This document shows positions 13,595-25,950 of a DNA stretch of 64,000 nt, one piece after another. Source of the stretch: Narthecium ossifragum (lineage: Eukaryota > Streptophyta > Magnoliopsida > Dioscoreales > Nartheciaceae); NCBI GenBank assembly GCA_963920575.1, contig OY986967.1:18084094-18148093 (forward strand), given 5' to 3'. Position 1 is the first letter of the stretch. Each line of letters starts with the position of its first letter. The translations under genes were made by a program, and so were the position numbers. The notes beneath the pieces were generated by a model. The model saw only the letters and a program-made list of their open reading frames with translations. It was not told the DNA's origin and did not search any database.

Positions 13595-14377
13595 GGAAGA
13601 GAAGGATTGCATGCATGGATTCAATGAATGGAGGGGTCGTTGTTGTATTAATTCTTAATATTGCTTGAACAGCTAGATATTGTGATTGATGATTCAGTTG
13701 TTGTGGGTGGTTCTTTTAGCTGCACTGGTCGTTGAAAACCTTGTTATATATGCTTTTTCCCATGTTTGGATTCCCTTGTTTAGATTTTATTACTGTACTT
13801 TTCTAACACCTTAATAAGCAGTGGCAGTAGTCTTTTGTGCTGTGTATATACTAGTACACCCCTTATGTGGACCACCAAAATAGAACAAGAGCTAGAAGAG
13901 ATAGAGAAGCAAAGCTGCAGGATCACCAGCTCTCCTCTATAGCATTTTAGGGTCTGTTTGGTTAGGGTATATCACGCCCACATACACTGATCGCGTGTTT
14001 GGTTCACGCGTGCATCGGATGAAACATGCATCATATGATGCATTCAACGCTGAAATGGTGCATCGTGAGCTCGTCGTCTTGGCCATCGTAAGCTCGTCGT
14101 TCTCGCCGAGCCCGTCCACCCCTGCACCAACGCCACTCTTCCAGCTACCGGCGGCCTCTGTCCAAGCTCCACCATCGTCGATATCCTCCGTCCACCCCCG
14201 GTTCCGGCGCTCCCCGGCAACTCCACACCGCCTGACGACTTCGTCCACGAGTTCCAGCCCCCATCGGAACCCGGCACTGACCCTTCATCATCGACACCGT
14301 CTCTCCTAGTTCCCCGGCCCCCACTAGAACTCGGCACTGACCCTTCATCATCGACACCGTCTCTCCCAGTTCCCTGG
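13595..14377. other. 3' flank of the WOX4-type gene and edge of the repeat-rich zone
   Basis: Bases 13,595-13,940 are the 3' flank, with no coding signal. At 13,949 a sequence beginning GGGTCTGTTTGGTTAGGG resembles the GC-rich 5' end of plant MITEs (hAT or Harbinger type), but I find no matching right end. Bases 14,050-14,250 are C-rich. No gene is supported. Confidence 0.4.
14250..14369. repeat. Two tandem copies of a 60-bp unit
   Basis: The phrase GGCACTGACCCTTCATCATC followed by GACACCGTCTCTCC occurs twice with an exact period of 60 bases, just left of the first family-A LTR. The two units differ at a few positions. Confidence 0.8.
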
Positions 14378-16737
14378 TGTGAGGACCTGTCTCTCTACTC
14401 CTGGATCGGCCCCGTGGCTCGTTGCTTGTTTTGCGTCGAGCGCGCGATCCGGTGGATCGCATTATTTTTTGGATCGCAAGGGCAATTTGATAAATTGTGT
14501 TTTGTTGGTTTGCTTCACACCCGCGTGTGCACACACTGACCGTATTGCACCCCGATTCACGAAGGCCCAACCGGGGCGGATGACGCGAACCGAAATCTAA
14601 TTAAGCTCAGTAGGGTTCTACACTACGACACACAAAAAGGAGAGAACACAACAGTGTCGCCCCCAAACAAGGTCTGAGTGTACACAGGGATCCCATAACC
14701 CCACCGTGTGTCCCTGAGGACTCCTATCCAGGTCCCATCCTTAGGAAGACAGGAAACCGACACTGCTAGGCGGGAACCAACACCGTTGAGTAGGCACACC
14801 CTCTACTCAAGAGACATGAGAACCAGACACCGGCTACACCTCAGAACCCGGCTCGAGGCCGACATGACCTCTAAAATCATCGATCAACATGTATTCAAGT
14901 CATCTAAGCCTATCATCGATATCCACTGAATACTACCATCTGATACTGGACCACGCTACCCGACACGGTCCTAGAGCTAAATCTGAGCTACCCGAAAGCC
15001 TCAGATCGGCGATCAACCCATCGCCCACACCCCTATCCTTATGCATCTAATGCGCAATAAAAAATATATGCTATGATCATGCGCAGTTAAGAAGTAAGCA
15101 TGCAACAATATGATAAGATAACAAACAGGTCCAATTGAACTGCTGCAGCGATACCAACGACCGCTGCCAGCCAATCCGTAGAAAAGTCCCGGCATTACGA
15201 CGGTACCGTGACCGTCAACCACGAACCCCTGCAATGGGAAGCAACCCCGAAAACACAGATGAACATATAATATCATTTAATCATCAAAATCCCCTAATTA
15301 GAGGCTAAGCGACCTCGTCGATCCGACGTCCAAACGATGTCGGAATCGAGATCCAACTTAGAAAAAACGTAGGTAAACATGCTGGGATCGACATATCCAA
15401 ATTCGGGAAACATCCAATGGCTTGATTACTGAGAAAACACTAATCAAAACCATTAACTTTACTAATTACCTATAATTGCTGCACGCAACCCATCCGTAGG
15501 AAATTCGTAGTAATTCATAGGAAAATCAGAAAATTATGAAACTGGTTGTACCTGAGAGTAGACCCAAAGATCTACCACTCTGATGTTCATCATAAATCAA
15601 GATTATGCATGTACAGACTGAAAAACACGCGCGTAAGCCGGCTGTTCTTCAATAACAGCAAAATCGGAAAATCCAAGTTTAAACATGCTACAATCTTACT
15701 AAAATCTCAATCAAATCATATGAAACTCAAACCAGTAATCAAACTAACCTAGATACACCAAACAACACCAAGAACACCCAGATCCACTGACTAGACAAAG
15801 AGAAAACCCATATTAAACCCATGTAGGAAGAAACCTATCGAACTAAGCAAACCTCGACTGAATCCCCGCTATTCGAGCACCAAACTGGCTTCAAACCAAG
15901 CCACAGATCTTTCTCGCGCTGCCACGAATCCAACGAGCCCTCAAGCACTCAATTTGATGGCCGGAGGAGGGAGAACGGAAGGGAAGAAGGCGAAGCAAAA
16001 ACCGGAAAAACATAGAAGGTCTCGGGCTACTTATAGGCTCGCGTTCGATCAATCCGTCCTAGGGCCGATAGGTCAGACTAGGCCGGGTTAAGTTGTTTCA
16101 CATTCTGATCCAGACACGTCAGTCACGTCCTTATCCAGACAACCGACACATGTCCGATCGATCGCTCCCAGGAGCGACCGATCGCACACGCTACCAGCTG
16201 TCCTAAAAACAAGCTTCTGCGGGCCCGAGCTTGGATCTTTCGATCCAAAGCCCGCCTAGGGTTCTAGCAAGCACATAAATCAAATAAAAGGGGTTGTGTA
16301 TGCACCATGCGGGTGTGAAATAAACCAACAAGGCATAATTTACCAAATTGCCCTTGCGGTCCACAACGAGTCACGGGCCCGACCTAGACGGTCGACCCAG
16401 GAGTAGAGGGACAGGTCCTCACAGACCGTATTTGTGATAATGTTTGGTTAAAACGGTTAGGTGAACCCGGGATCGAAAGATCCGGGCTTAGGCTTGTGTT
16501 CTAGCCCAAGTCTAGCTTTCTGCACCAAAAAGATCGATCTTCTCTTGCTAAGAAGATCGATCCTTTAGTGCCAGAAAGTCAAACTGGATTGTCATGAAGG
16601 ATCGATCATTCATAAGTCGGTTCATCCGTCTATAAAACGGACGCGACCTCCTTCTTTAATCTCTTTTGAAATCCGCCGTTCCTGAGCTCAGATCCGGTTG
16701 GATTTGGAAGAGGTTGAGGGTGATCTTTGGCTTGACA
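14378..16737 (+). mobile_element. LTR family A, copy 1 (5' part, split by copy 2)
   Basis: It begins TGTGAGGACCTGT and carries the family's conserved opening block (AAGGGCAATTTGATAAATTG, then TTCACACCCGCGTGTG). It stops at about 14,545 and resumes at about 16,432 (TTGTGATAATGTTTGG), so copy 2 is inserted in it. It contains GATCGATC palindromes at about 16,530-16,600 and a TATA word (CTATAAAAC) near 16,632, then ends abruptly at copy 3. The rest of this LTR is missing. Confidence 0.65.
14546..16423 (-). mobile_element. LTR family A, copy 2 (solo LTR in minus orientation)
   Basis: On the plus strand it starts TGCACCCCG, a decayed form of the family end, and finishes GGTCCTCACA, the complement of the family start. 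The conserved block around AGCTCAGTAGGGTTCTAC (about 14,603) is the reverse of the motif seen in every family-A copy. The direct repeat GACCGTAT flanks it (14,538-14,545 and 16,424-16,431), consistent with a target duplication inside copy 1, although 8 bp is longer than the usual 5. Confidence 0.65.
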
Positions 16738-18391
16738 TGTGAGGACATGTCCCTCTACTCCTGAGTCGACCGGCTGGGGCGGACCCGGGGCTCGTTTGAT
16801 TTTTTCGCGTCGAGCGCGCGATCCAGTGGATCACACTGTTTCTTGGACAGCAAAGGCAATTTGATAAATTGCGTCTTGTCGATTTGTTTCACACCTGCGT
16901 GTGTACACACTGACTATGTTTGTGTTAGTGTTTGATTAGAACGGTTAGGTGGATCCGGGATCGAAAGATCCGGGCTTGGGCTTGTGTTTCAGCCCAAGTC
17001 TAGCTTTCTGCACCTAAGGGATCGGTCTTTCCTTGCTATAAGATCGATCTTTTAGTGCCAGAAAGTTAAGCCGGTTCGTCAAGGAAGATCGATCTCTTTC
17101 TGAGAAGAGATCGATCTCTCTTGAGTCGGTTCGTTCGTCTATAAAACGAACCAAGCCCCTTTTCTTTGATCCTTTTGCAAATCCGTATTTTTGAGCTGAG
17201 TTCTTGCTGGATTTGATAGAGTTTGAGGATGATCCAAGGCTTAGCAGCTGGGATTGAAGCAACTCTTGCTTAGGTAGGGATTCCTATCTACTTGTATTTC
17301 CGAATTTGTGAGATTGAGTTTGATTGAAGTTTGTTTTGCTTAGATCTGTTTAAATACAAGTTTGTTTTCAATGAAATCTTTGGTTTTGGACTCGTGGTCC
17401 TTCGTACTACTAGATCCTAGAGTTTTGTGGGATTTGGTGGAGTTTTTCGGCAGTATTTCTCGCCTGCGGTTCGCCGGTGAACCCATTCGGATCAATCTTT
17501 CTTGAGGAAAGATCGATCATTTGTGGGGCGTCATGCCCAGCCCGAGCGGGATCGATCCTTCTGTTGAAGAAGATTGATTCTTGTTTAAATACAACTCTTG
17601 CTTAGTCAGGATTATGGCATGATTGTTTAATCAGAATCTCATGTTATTGGGGATGTACGCTAGTTGGTTGTGATCTTTGTTTTGAGTTTTAGAGGTCGTG
17701 TTATCTTCCCAAAGCTAAGTGCTAAGGATGGTTGTCGATGTCCCTGACATGGTCCCCAGGCAGTGGTTTCCTGCTGGGTAACGGTGATCCTACTGGTTCT
17801 GGTTCTTTTCCCCCCAGCGTGTTGGTTGGTGTTCCCAACATGGTCGATTGAGAAGAGTAGGATCCCTTGGGGAGTCGATAGGGGTTGTGGGACCCCGTGG
17901 CATCCATTAGACTTGAGCGGGTAGACAACACTGTTGTTGTTTTTCTCCTTTCTGTGTGCCGTAGAGTAGAACCCTACTGAGCTTATCGCTCACTCCTACC
18001 CGGCCTGCGTTTGCAGGTGCAAGTGCCAGTTCTTCAGCAATAGAGCCGGCGAGATCAGCTTTTGGAGGCGCGACTACATCCAGAGGTGCTTGAGGTTGTT
18101 GGAGGACGACTGTTGTACTTTGGCAGTTTGTAAATTGTAAACATCTTTCGAGGACTTTTGGGATTATTTGTATAATATCTTTTCCCTTGGAAGAGTTTGA
18201 TAAGAAATTTGTATTAGATGTTTAAACAGTATAACTTGATGTATTTATGAATTGAATTACAGTTTACCTCTGGAATATAAATTGTTTAGATTTATTTATG
18301 TTTTCCGCTTTGTATCGCGCCAATTGGAGATGAATAGTGATAGGAACCCTCACGCCCGTCCTGGATGGGTTTTCTGGGTCGGGGTGTGACA
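16738..18391 (+). mobile_element. LTR family A, copy 3 (probable 5' LTR of a Ty3/gypsy remnant)
   Basis: It starts TGTGAGGACATGTCC and ends GGGTCGGGGTGTGACA. It has a GATCGATC palindrome cluster (17,018-17,120) followed at once by a TATA box (CTATAAAAC, 17,139), then the family motif TAGAGTAGAACCCTACTGAG at about 17,965. It is followed directly by decayed Ty3/gypsy gag, so it is probably that element's 5' LTR. No primer-binding site is visible after it, so the junction has been damaged. Confidence 0.7.
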
Positions 18392-19780
18392 CCGGACATC
18401 TGCACTAGTACCAGAGGCAGCTTCAGTAGGTGGCAACGGGCTGGGGGAATCTTCCTTCTATGGCAGGGAAGTTCTCCCTCTCATTGCTGGGCGGTCCTTA
18501 GCGTCAGAGATTCTCGACTTTCGGTGGTTGGACCCGCCCAGGTTTAGCGACCGGAGTGGGGATCCGACAGCGGCGAACAAGTGGCTGGAGAAGGTCACTC
18601 GCGTGCTCGATCTCCTATTTGGCGAGGATGACCCTCTCCGGGTCTAATTCACGGCGTTCCAGCTCGACGGGGACGCCTTGGACTGGTGGCGCACCGCCCA
18701 AGCCACCAGGGTAGGAGGAGAGCAGTTGTCGTGGTCAGAGTTCTGTGCCGTTTTTCTCGACATCTACTTCCCCTACAGTACACAAGCGGCCATGACCGAG
18801 GAGTACGTCACCCTCTCCTAGGGTGTTCTCACAGTTCGCCACCAGATTCACCCACTGGCTCGCTACGCTGGACCAGTGGCAGCTGACCATACCATCAGAG
18901 CCCATCGGTTTGAGCGGGGACTCCAAGCAGAGATACTGAGACTGATCACCGTACAACAGGCGATGACTTACTCGGCGGTGTTGGGTGCAGCACTGGCAGT
19001 GGAGGTTCACTGTCAGGAGAGGCTGAGAGCAATCCAGCCGGTGCCGGCTGCAGGTGGGGGAGGCAGAGGGTAGCCTCCGAGGGGCCAAAGCAGGGGAGAC
19101 TCGTGGAGGAAACCCTAGTACAAGCTGCGTCACTTACCCTACCCTCAGCAGCCCAGGCAGGGAGGTCGGCTTCCTATCACAGCTTGCCCTCATGGGCAGG
19201 CACCTACGGGAGGAGGCCAGAGTCAGCAGCTTGTGCCTCTCATGTGTTACGAGTGCCATAAGCCAGGGCACGTTTGTCGGTCATGTCCGACGTTGGGAGC
19301 GCAGGTCACTCGAGGTGGAGGTTGGCAGGGACCAGGAGCCGAGCGAGGCAGAGGTCGAGGCGGTCCCAAAGGAGGAGTCTACGCACTTTTTGACCGTGAG
19401 TAGCCCGACAGAGTCTAGCCACCCTTCCAGCCTTACTACCAGCTACCTTATCTGCAGGCGGTACCAGCCCCACAGACCCCAGTCGACCCCCCAGTTCTCA
19501 GACATACCTTCCAGCTTTTCAGTTCATTCGTAGACGCACTGATAGATTCTGGATCGTCACATTCCTTTATAGCTAGTGAGTGTGTGGCATCACTAGGGCT
19601 AGAGACAGAACCACTTGGGGTTGCACTACACATAGACACACCGGTCGGTGGAGGGGCTCGTGCTGAGCATATTTGTTGGTCTTGCGAGTTGGAGGTTGGG
19701 GGCCTCTGTGTTCTTCTAGACCTTCAGGTGCTAGACATACCTCTCGACTCCGACGCCTCCGACCTCCCCAACCCCATATA
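18392..19780 (+). pseudogene. Decayed Ty3/gypsy gag-protease remnant
   Basis: In one frame from about 18,510 the translation reads as a gypsy-type gag: DPPRFSDRSGDP, NKWLEKVTRVLDLLFGEDD, then the hallmark FQLDGDALDWWRTA and LSWSEFCAVFLDIYFP. Two in-frame stops (about 18,643 and 18,820) break it. A CCHC zinc knuckle (CYECHKPGHVCRSCP) lies at about 19,235 and an aspartic-protease motif (ALIDSGSSHSFIA) at about 19,545, in different frames. Similarity ends at about 19,760, and no reverse transcriptase, integrase or 3' LTR follows. This links LTR family A to the Ty3/gypsy superfamily, Tekay/Del-like from memory of the gag and protease wording. Confidence 0.75.
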
Positions 19781-20147
19781 ACATCGGGTCCAGGGTCCCC
19801 TCACCATTGTGGCACTCCTCCTACCCCTTCCAGGGGAGATTCGCCGTCGAACCGACCTCCTCCTTGCTCGTGGTCATTTTTAACAGATCTCTTCTGTAAA
19901 TGCTCTCACTACCAATATGGTACTGTTGTGATGCTGCGTATAAGGTGTTTGAGGATTTGTTTTTGTGAGTTGCACCGAACCCAGTTGCTAGAACTCGTGT
20001 ATTGCTGTTGGTTCTCTATGGGAATTAGGTTGAAGAAGTTGTACGACTGGTGGGAAGACAATAAGGATATTGGGTTCGTCATGATGAAGGTAAGATCTCA
20101 CTCATCTGCACGTCGGACTGCATATGTTCAATGCGAGTGAGATCGTT
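19781..20147. other. Unassigned sequence between the gypsy remnant and the next LTR
   Basis: No gene is recognised. A short open stretch ending GTCATGATGAAG followed by GTAAGA (about 20,080-20,095) could be an exon with a splice donor, but its translation matches nothing I know. It also holds a perfect 10-bp inverted repeat: GATCTCACTC at 20,094 and GAGTGAGATC at 20,135. Confidence 0.35.
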
Positions 20148-20919
20148 TGTTGGTTGAAGAGGGAATCTAAGGGCTTTTGTTTCAATTGATGAAGGGCTTG
20201 TTGATTTTTCCTCCCATGAGGATGACGGCAGCAAGGAAGGATCGATCCTTCCATTCGTGTGGGATCGATCGCTCCTTGAAAATTATCAGCGGATCGATCC
20301 GTCTCTCCAAGAGGGATCGATTCTACTCGGAAAACAAAAAGACAGAGAGCACCTGTTTGTGAAGATCAAGGTTGGATCGATCCGCAGATGGATCCTTCTT
20401 CGGGATTCTGAGATTTTGAGGACGGATCGATCGCTCCTACATAGTGGGATCGATCCTTCTCGGGAATTCTGGAATCCCTCGATCTCGTGCATACAAGGAT
20501 CGATCCTTCCCTTGAGTGGGATCGATCTTTCCCTCCTGGACGGGCAAATCCGACGGCTCAGATCTAATCCAGATTTGTGTTTATTGGAGACTATAAATAG
20601 GGTGCTTTTAGGGTTTCTCTTTGTGGTGAGATGTTATTGAGAGGATTGTGAGAGGTGTGAGAGTAGGCAACCCTAGAGAGAGATCTCTTTGTCTCTGCTA
20701 GGGCTTGGGCTTTGTAATTTCTCTCTCATAGTGAAGATTTCCTCTGCTGTCCGTGGTTTTTTCCTTCCAGTTATTGTTGGTAGGTTTTTCCACGTAAATC
20801 CTTGTCTCCACTTTTTCCTTTTTCTTTTGTGATTTGGTTGTTTCTCTTCCGCTGCGACATCCCCGTATCTATCTGGCGTGTATCTCCGGCATCGCCGGGA
20901 CCCCTCAGATTCCCCAACA
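20148..20919 (+). mobile_element. Probable solo LTR (TGTTGG...CCAACA) with GATCGATC palindromes
   Basis: It starts TGTTGGTTGAAGAGGG and ends TTCCCCAACA, the terminal style of Ty1/copia LTRs. Palindromes cluster at 20,236-20,533, followed by a TATA box (CTATAAATAG, 20,591) and a downstream region with TTGTTGGTAGGTTTTTCCAC, which I recall from copia LTR ends. I could not find a matching 5-bp TSD, so the left boundary is uncertain. Confidence 0.45.
20236..20533. repeat. GGATCGATCC palindrome array
   Basis: About eight copies of the GATCGATC core, mostly as GGATCGATCC or GGATCGATCG, are spaced tens of bases apart. The array ends about 60 bases upstream of the LTR TATA box at 20,591. Confidence 0.85.
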
Positions 20920-22604
20920 GTGCTGTGGCAGATTACTTTGGGCTGGCGGGGATGTCGTATCCCTCTTTCATTTGCTCAACGAAGGTTTGCCATGGTTTCT
21001 TTCTTATATCAGTTTTTGCTTTTTATTTGAATATGGATAACATATTTATTTTTGCCTTGCAATTCTGCTATCTATGTCCCTCTGTCTTTCTTACATATTT
21101 TTTGGCATATTATGCGGGCAGATTTTGTGCTTTCTTGGTCTATTGGTTTATTTTTGAGAAAAATATGGGAGTGTTACTTATTCGCCAACAGAGTTATCTG
21201 CTGATCCCTTCATTGCATATTGGTTGCTTGCCCAATTTCTTGGAGTTTAAACTATCATAGGTTAGAATAGTGTTGTACGGAATTTGTAGATTTATGATTT
21301 AGTGAGTGAACATTAATTTAGAATAGCATTGTGAGTTAACATTAATCTATCCTGCGTGCTGACAACCTAAGAGTTGAATAGTTGTGACAACATGGTTTTC
21401 TTTTGGAGGAAGTTTGCCTCATGACTTTCAACTGCTGATATGTTTTTCCTGGTGTTCCTATATGAGTATTGGCTATAATTCACAAGGAATGTGTGAATCA
21501 TTTTATTTGAAAATATTTTGTTTTGTGATCAAAATTCTTCTTCCTAAGCATATGCTGAGTCTTATAAATCCTAGCATCCTCGAAGACACACACATGCTAA
21601 GGATATGAATTTAACACCCACACTTCCATATTACCTTCATGAGTCATGATGGGATCAAAGAAAATGTCCTTTTGTTACATAATATATATTAGCAAGTACT
21701 CCTACGATTAGTATTTCTCTGCTACTGTTGCTACAAGGCTTGTCTACTGCTGTACATCGATTACATTCTGATCGATTCTGGTAACAAAACTGGGAGAACT
21801 TGCGGTTGCCACAGATAAATGATCTAACAGACAACAAAACATGGCTAGCACTTTGATCTGAAGCTTTATTTCTATATATTTAAATAGTGAGAAAAACCTC
21901 ATATAAACTTTCCTTTTCCTTTCTTTTCTCTATTTTATGGAGAAATAGACTTGCTGATTTTTTAATCAAAGGAGGTAGAGATGCATTCGGTGTGACATGA
22001 TATTAAAGTAGATCCATATCGACAGTTCTGTTTCTGTTTTGAATCATTTCTACTTGCATTGTGGAGCTATGATTGCCGGAACATATATAAATTGGCTGCC
22101 TTTAGTATAGCACCAAATAGCGTTAGATTGTCTTAACCTTTTACTATTCTGCCTATGAAAGCTGTTGGAAAACCCATGAAGGAGAACTAAACTGTTCTTA
22201 TGATAGGGAATTGTACCTTGCGCCTTGAACGCCGATCTTCGATATGTCAGTGTTATCTTTTCACGCCTAATATACTCTGTTTTTTTGTTTGAGTTCATAT
22301 TGAAGATCTCTTATCTTGTTTTAATCCTACAGTTGCAACATGGAAACTTCTGCAATTTATGATTAATTGCTCCATTTGCGTATTTCTATCGTCACTACTA
22401 AGTTTACAATGCCCCATGAGCTCCAAATGACAGATGGGACTCATGTCGATTTGCTAAAGCTGCTGTTTTTATTTATTTAAATCTTCGTTCAATTGCGTTG
22501 CTGATTTTCTTTCTGTGACCAGTACTGATATTGATTTAATGGGGAAATTATATTTGCTATAACATGAATGGGATGTGGGATTAAGATAACCATTTATTCT
22601 GTAG
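20920..22604. other. Non-coding, AT-rich region
   Basis: No gene or bounded TE is seen. It is T-rich like plant intron sequence and may be an intron upstream of the exon at 22,605. Short open reading frames here have no recognisable domain. Confidence 0.35.
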
Positions 22605-24548
22605 GATTTTGAAGGTGAAGCAGGGTCACCTATTGATGTGGCTAAATCGTACTTGCAATATTTGCAACATTCTCCTTCTTTGGCGAGTACTGTGTTTAAG
22701 ACGACTACACACAGTGTATCGAATTCTTTAAAAAACGTCACGTCGCATGCAACTGTCGATCAAACCCCATTGAAGGTACTTTCCAAATTTGATTTATGTG
22801 CCAAGAGAGCTGTAAAAAGAAGCATATATCTTCTACAGCAGTGCATGTTATTCTTATTGGCATAATTTATGACATCAAGTATTATATATTCCAGGATATT
22901 GCCTCCAATGATTAGTTTTTTTTGTGACAATGGGCTTTCTATCACCCATATTTTCACGTGCTATGACTGCTTTTGAGACTTGACAAACCTGAATATTAAC
23001 AAAGACACTATGGGGTGTTTGATTACTTATATTAATTAATGCTGTATTAGTTAATACATCTTCAAGTGTTTGGTTGCTTGTATCAATTGAGACATGCATT
23101 AGCTTATTTTTTGTTTGATTGATATGTATTGCATTAGTTAATATAGCTGCTTCATCCAATCCTTTATTTGATTGATATGTATTGCATTGGTTAAAATCAC
23201 CCCCATATATGTCTTGGTGAGATTACCTCCACTCTTGACATACATATCATATTTTTTTAATACACACAACCCTCTTGGGCTAGGAATGTCATAAGTATGT
23301 CCATCAACTTGCTCTTTATAAAACTTCTGCTAAGCAGGTGTTACCTGGCATTACTTTTAGCCACGGAGACCTGCATTAAGACAATCATAGTCATGTTTAA
23401 TGGCATTACGGACTCTCTCTCTCTTCATCTACATACATGTTTCTTTCCATAGCCAATAGAAAGAAAATTGAGTTGTACATTGAACTTTGACTATGTTTCA
23501 TAGTTTTTTTCATCTAAAACACTAGAAAGAATTTGATCGTAACTTTTGAAACAAACTGTTCATATCATTCTTAAGAGTTCAGTCATACGATATGGAATCT
23601 TTGATCTTGCTTGTAAAACTCATATCCAATTAAAAGGTCCCAACATTAGCTGGCTTTAAAAGGTTAGACTTGAGTCAATGGGGCTTAGAAAAGAGTCATG
23701 GTAGATCCGAACCTAACTCGAATCACATTTACTCCTAGATACAATTTGGAAGTCAGGCTCCAAAATTGCATATGTGATGTCAAAGCACCTAAATCAACTA
23801 CTTAGTGAGTTGTAGCCATTTTCAATTTTTTATATAAGATCCAGTGCATCCTACCAAACGGATAGGAATGCCTGATTCAAGTTAAGTCTGGATATATTAG
23901 GCAATCAAGATAAAGTCACGTGGAAATAAATAGTGGGGGTGGTGGTTACCGGGTGGTTAGAAGAGAGAGACAGAGGAGTAGTGGGGGTTGATAGTTACCT
24001 TGAACGGGTCAAGTATGAGTTCCTTTCACAAGGAGCCAACACATCTTATCTTTTGTTTATGTTGCAGCAAGGCTTTTACTTGTATCATCATATGGACGTC
24101 ATCTAGCATGAAGTTTCTGTTGTGCAATAGTGATCTATTTGTTTGTCAAGTATGAGGTATTCCTGATAGTTGAAAAGAGTGTACAGTGATATATTTGCTA
24201 TCTAGACGTTTCTATTCACTTTGATACTTCAATGCTTGATGTGTTATGAGTTATTTGGGTAGTTAAATCATCAATAGTCAGTTTGGTATTTCAGATGCTT
24301 GACGTGTTGTGAGGTTAAGTGCGTAGTATTTGTGCTATATTTCTATACTTTTATTACTTGACAAAATATTTTTTTTATATTGATGTGTTGTGAGGTTATG
24401 AGCACTAATGTCCTCATATCCTCAAAATTTGGGTAGTTAAAAAGATGGTCTTAACAATTTTCTATAGGTTTTTATGCGCTATGATCCAATTGAGCCTTTG
24501 AAAGAAGGGAAGCGTGGTCCAAAGCCCGTTCTTCATTGTAATATTTGA
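22605..24548 (+). CDS. Two possible exons of an unrecognised gene (partial)
   Basis: I do not recognise this gene with confidence. An exon-like block at 22605-22775 has a good acceptor (TTCTGTAG) and donor (AAG then GTACTT), and reads DFEGEAGSPIDVAKSYLQ, then HSPSLASTVF. The words SPIDVAKSY faintly recall plant nucleoporin NUP1 or nuclear-envelope KAKU4 proteins. A second block at 24468-24548 follows an acceptor (TTTCTATAG), is in matching phase, reads RYDPIEPLKEGKRGPKP and ends in a stop, so it could be the terminal exon. The intervening intron would be 1.7 kb and holds a MITE-like insert. No upstream exons could be assigned among the TEs, so this may be a gene fragment or a chance reading. 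Confidence 0.3.
23011..23205. mobile_element. MITE-like insertion (tentative)
   Basis: The left end is TGGGGTGTTTGATTACTTA and the right end is AAAATCACCCCCA, which are partly complementary at the tips, with TA on both sides. Two internal copies of TTTGATTGATATGTATTGCA lie near 23,115 and 23,167. The ends are only loosely inverted. Confidence 0.3.
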
Positions 24549-25301
24549 ATTGCGTTTCTTGGTTGGTTGTAAGAGCAGAACGAGAAAAGTTGATGGAGCA
24601 CCAATGCACCATCCTCTTTGATGTTGGATTTGCTGATTGAATAGAGTGAAATAGCAGTGCTCTAATGTAAATGAATGATCGTTTTGAATTACAAGAACAA
24701 CTTGTCAAGTAATGTTAAAGAAAAAGGCGGTAAGCGTTATTTAAATGAATTGTGATACCATATTAAGGACCTAATTGAACGACTTATATGTTTTAGTTCA
24801 TTTCAATGAAATGAGTTCAAGTGTAATGTCGTTGGCACGTGCGAAGCAAATTGTATATAAGAGCTTTCTCTTCATATAGTTTGTTTCATGTTTAATTGGT
24901 ATTGATTGTGTGTCCATAATATTGGCTTGCATGTCTTTGCAGTCAATGTTGCATTGCACCCATTTTGCCGTAGATTGTTATCAATTCACGGCAACTAATG
25001 TCTCGTATAGAGAAATAAAGTACAAGCTTTAGCTTTGGGTATCAATTTTTTCCATTTCATGGTAGCCTAGGATTTCATATGCATCTACTGTGATTTGGTA
25101 TTTTGACAATGAATATTCAACTCATGGACTATTCACTATGCATGTATTTTATATGCTTTTTATTATTTTTTAAAGAAGAATATGAGCTTGTAAGAGATCG
25201 TGTATGTGGACAAATACCTTAATTTCATATAGATTTCTTTGTTGTAGGGACGAACAAATTAAAAAATTGAAATATTGCTATTCTTTTTCAGTAAGACAAT
25301 T
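24549..25301. other. AT-rich intergenic region
   Basis: No gene, RNA or bounded repeat is recognised. It ends in CAATT (25,297-25,301), the left TSD of the family-B LTR. Confidence 0.45.
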
Positions 25302-25693
25302 TGATGAGTACATGAAAGTGCACTCTGAACAGTCTTATCACTAGCCCAATTGCTAGATTCTTCATCTTTAATTAGCCTTTTTAGTATTATTTTTACACTT
25401 ATATGTTGTTTCATAAATCTTGTTGAAAAATAGAGAAAATAGGAGTCAAAAGGAGCAAAGAAGATGAAAAAATTACATGGGTCAATTTCAAAGATTTAAC
25501 AATACTTTCTCATATAAACTAGATGATTTATCATATATCATTGGAAAGCTATGGAAGTCTAGTTTCTGGAGAATTTTATGGTTCATTGTTCTGAGTTTCC
25601 TAAAAGAAGTTACAGTATTTTTCGTACTAATGGCGCAGTGTTGAGAAAGAAGCTAAAATTTTAGAATTAAACAATATATCTTCTTTGCATTAA

Positions 25694-25950
25694 GAGATCG
25701 ATTTTCTTGCTACTAGAGATGACAGAGAACAATATTTGAGAAGATCGATTCTCTCTATAGAAGATCGATCTCTTCTTAAACTGAAGTGATATTTGAGACA
25801 GGAAGATCGATCTTCTCTCTAAGAAAATTGATCTCTTATGTGGCTGAGGCAGACAGAGAGTACCTTTTCAAAAGATTGATCTTCTCTTTTAAAAAGGTCG
25901 ATCTTCCTCGGGCGTAGGCAACTATATGAGATGAAAAGATCGATCTTTTG
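25694..25950. repeat. AGATCGATCT palindrome array in family-B LTR
   Basis: Repeated AGATCGATCT and related words, about seven copies, end roughly 60 bases upstream of the TATA box at 26,011. Confidence 0.8.

Noticed and set aside
20148..20919. Calling this a TSD-confirmed solo LTR
   Set aside because: The flanks TCGTT and GTGCT do not match, so I kept it only as probable.
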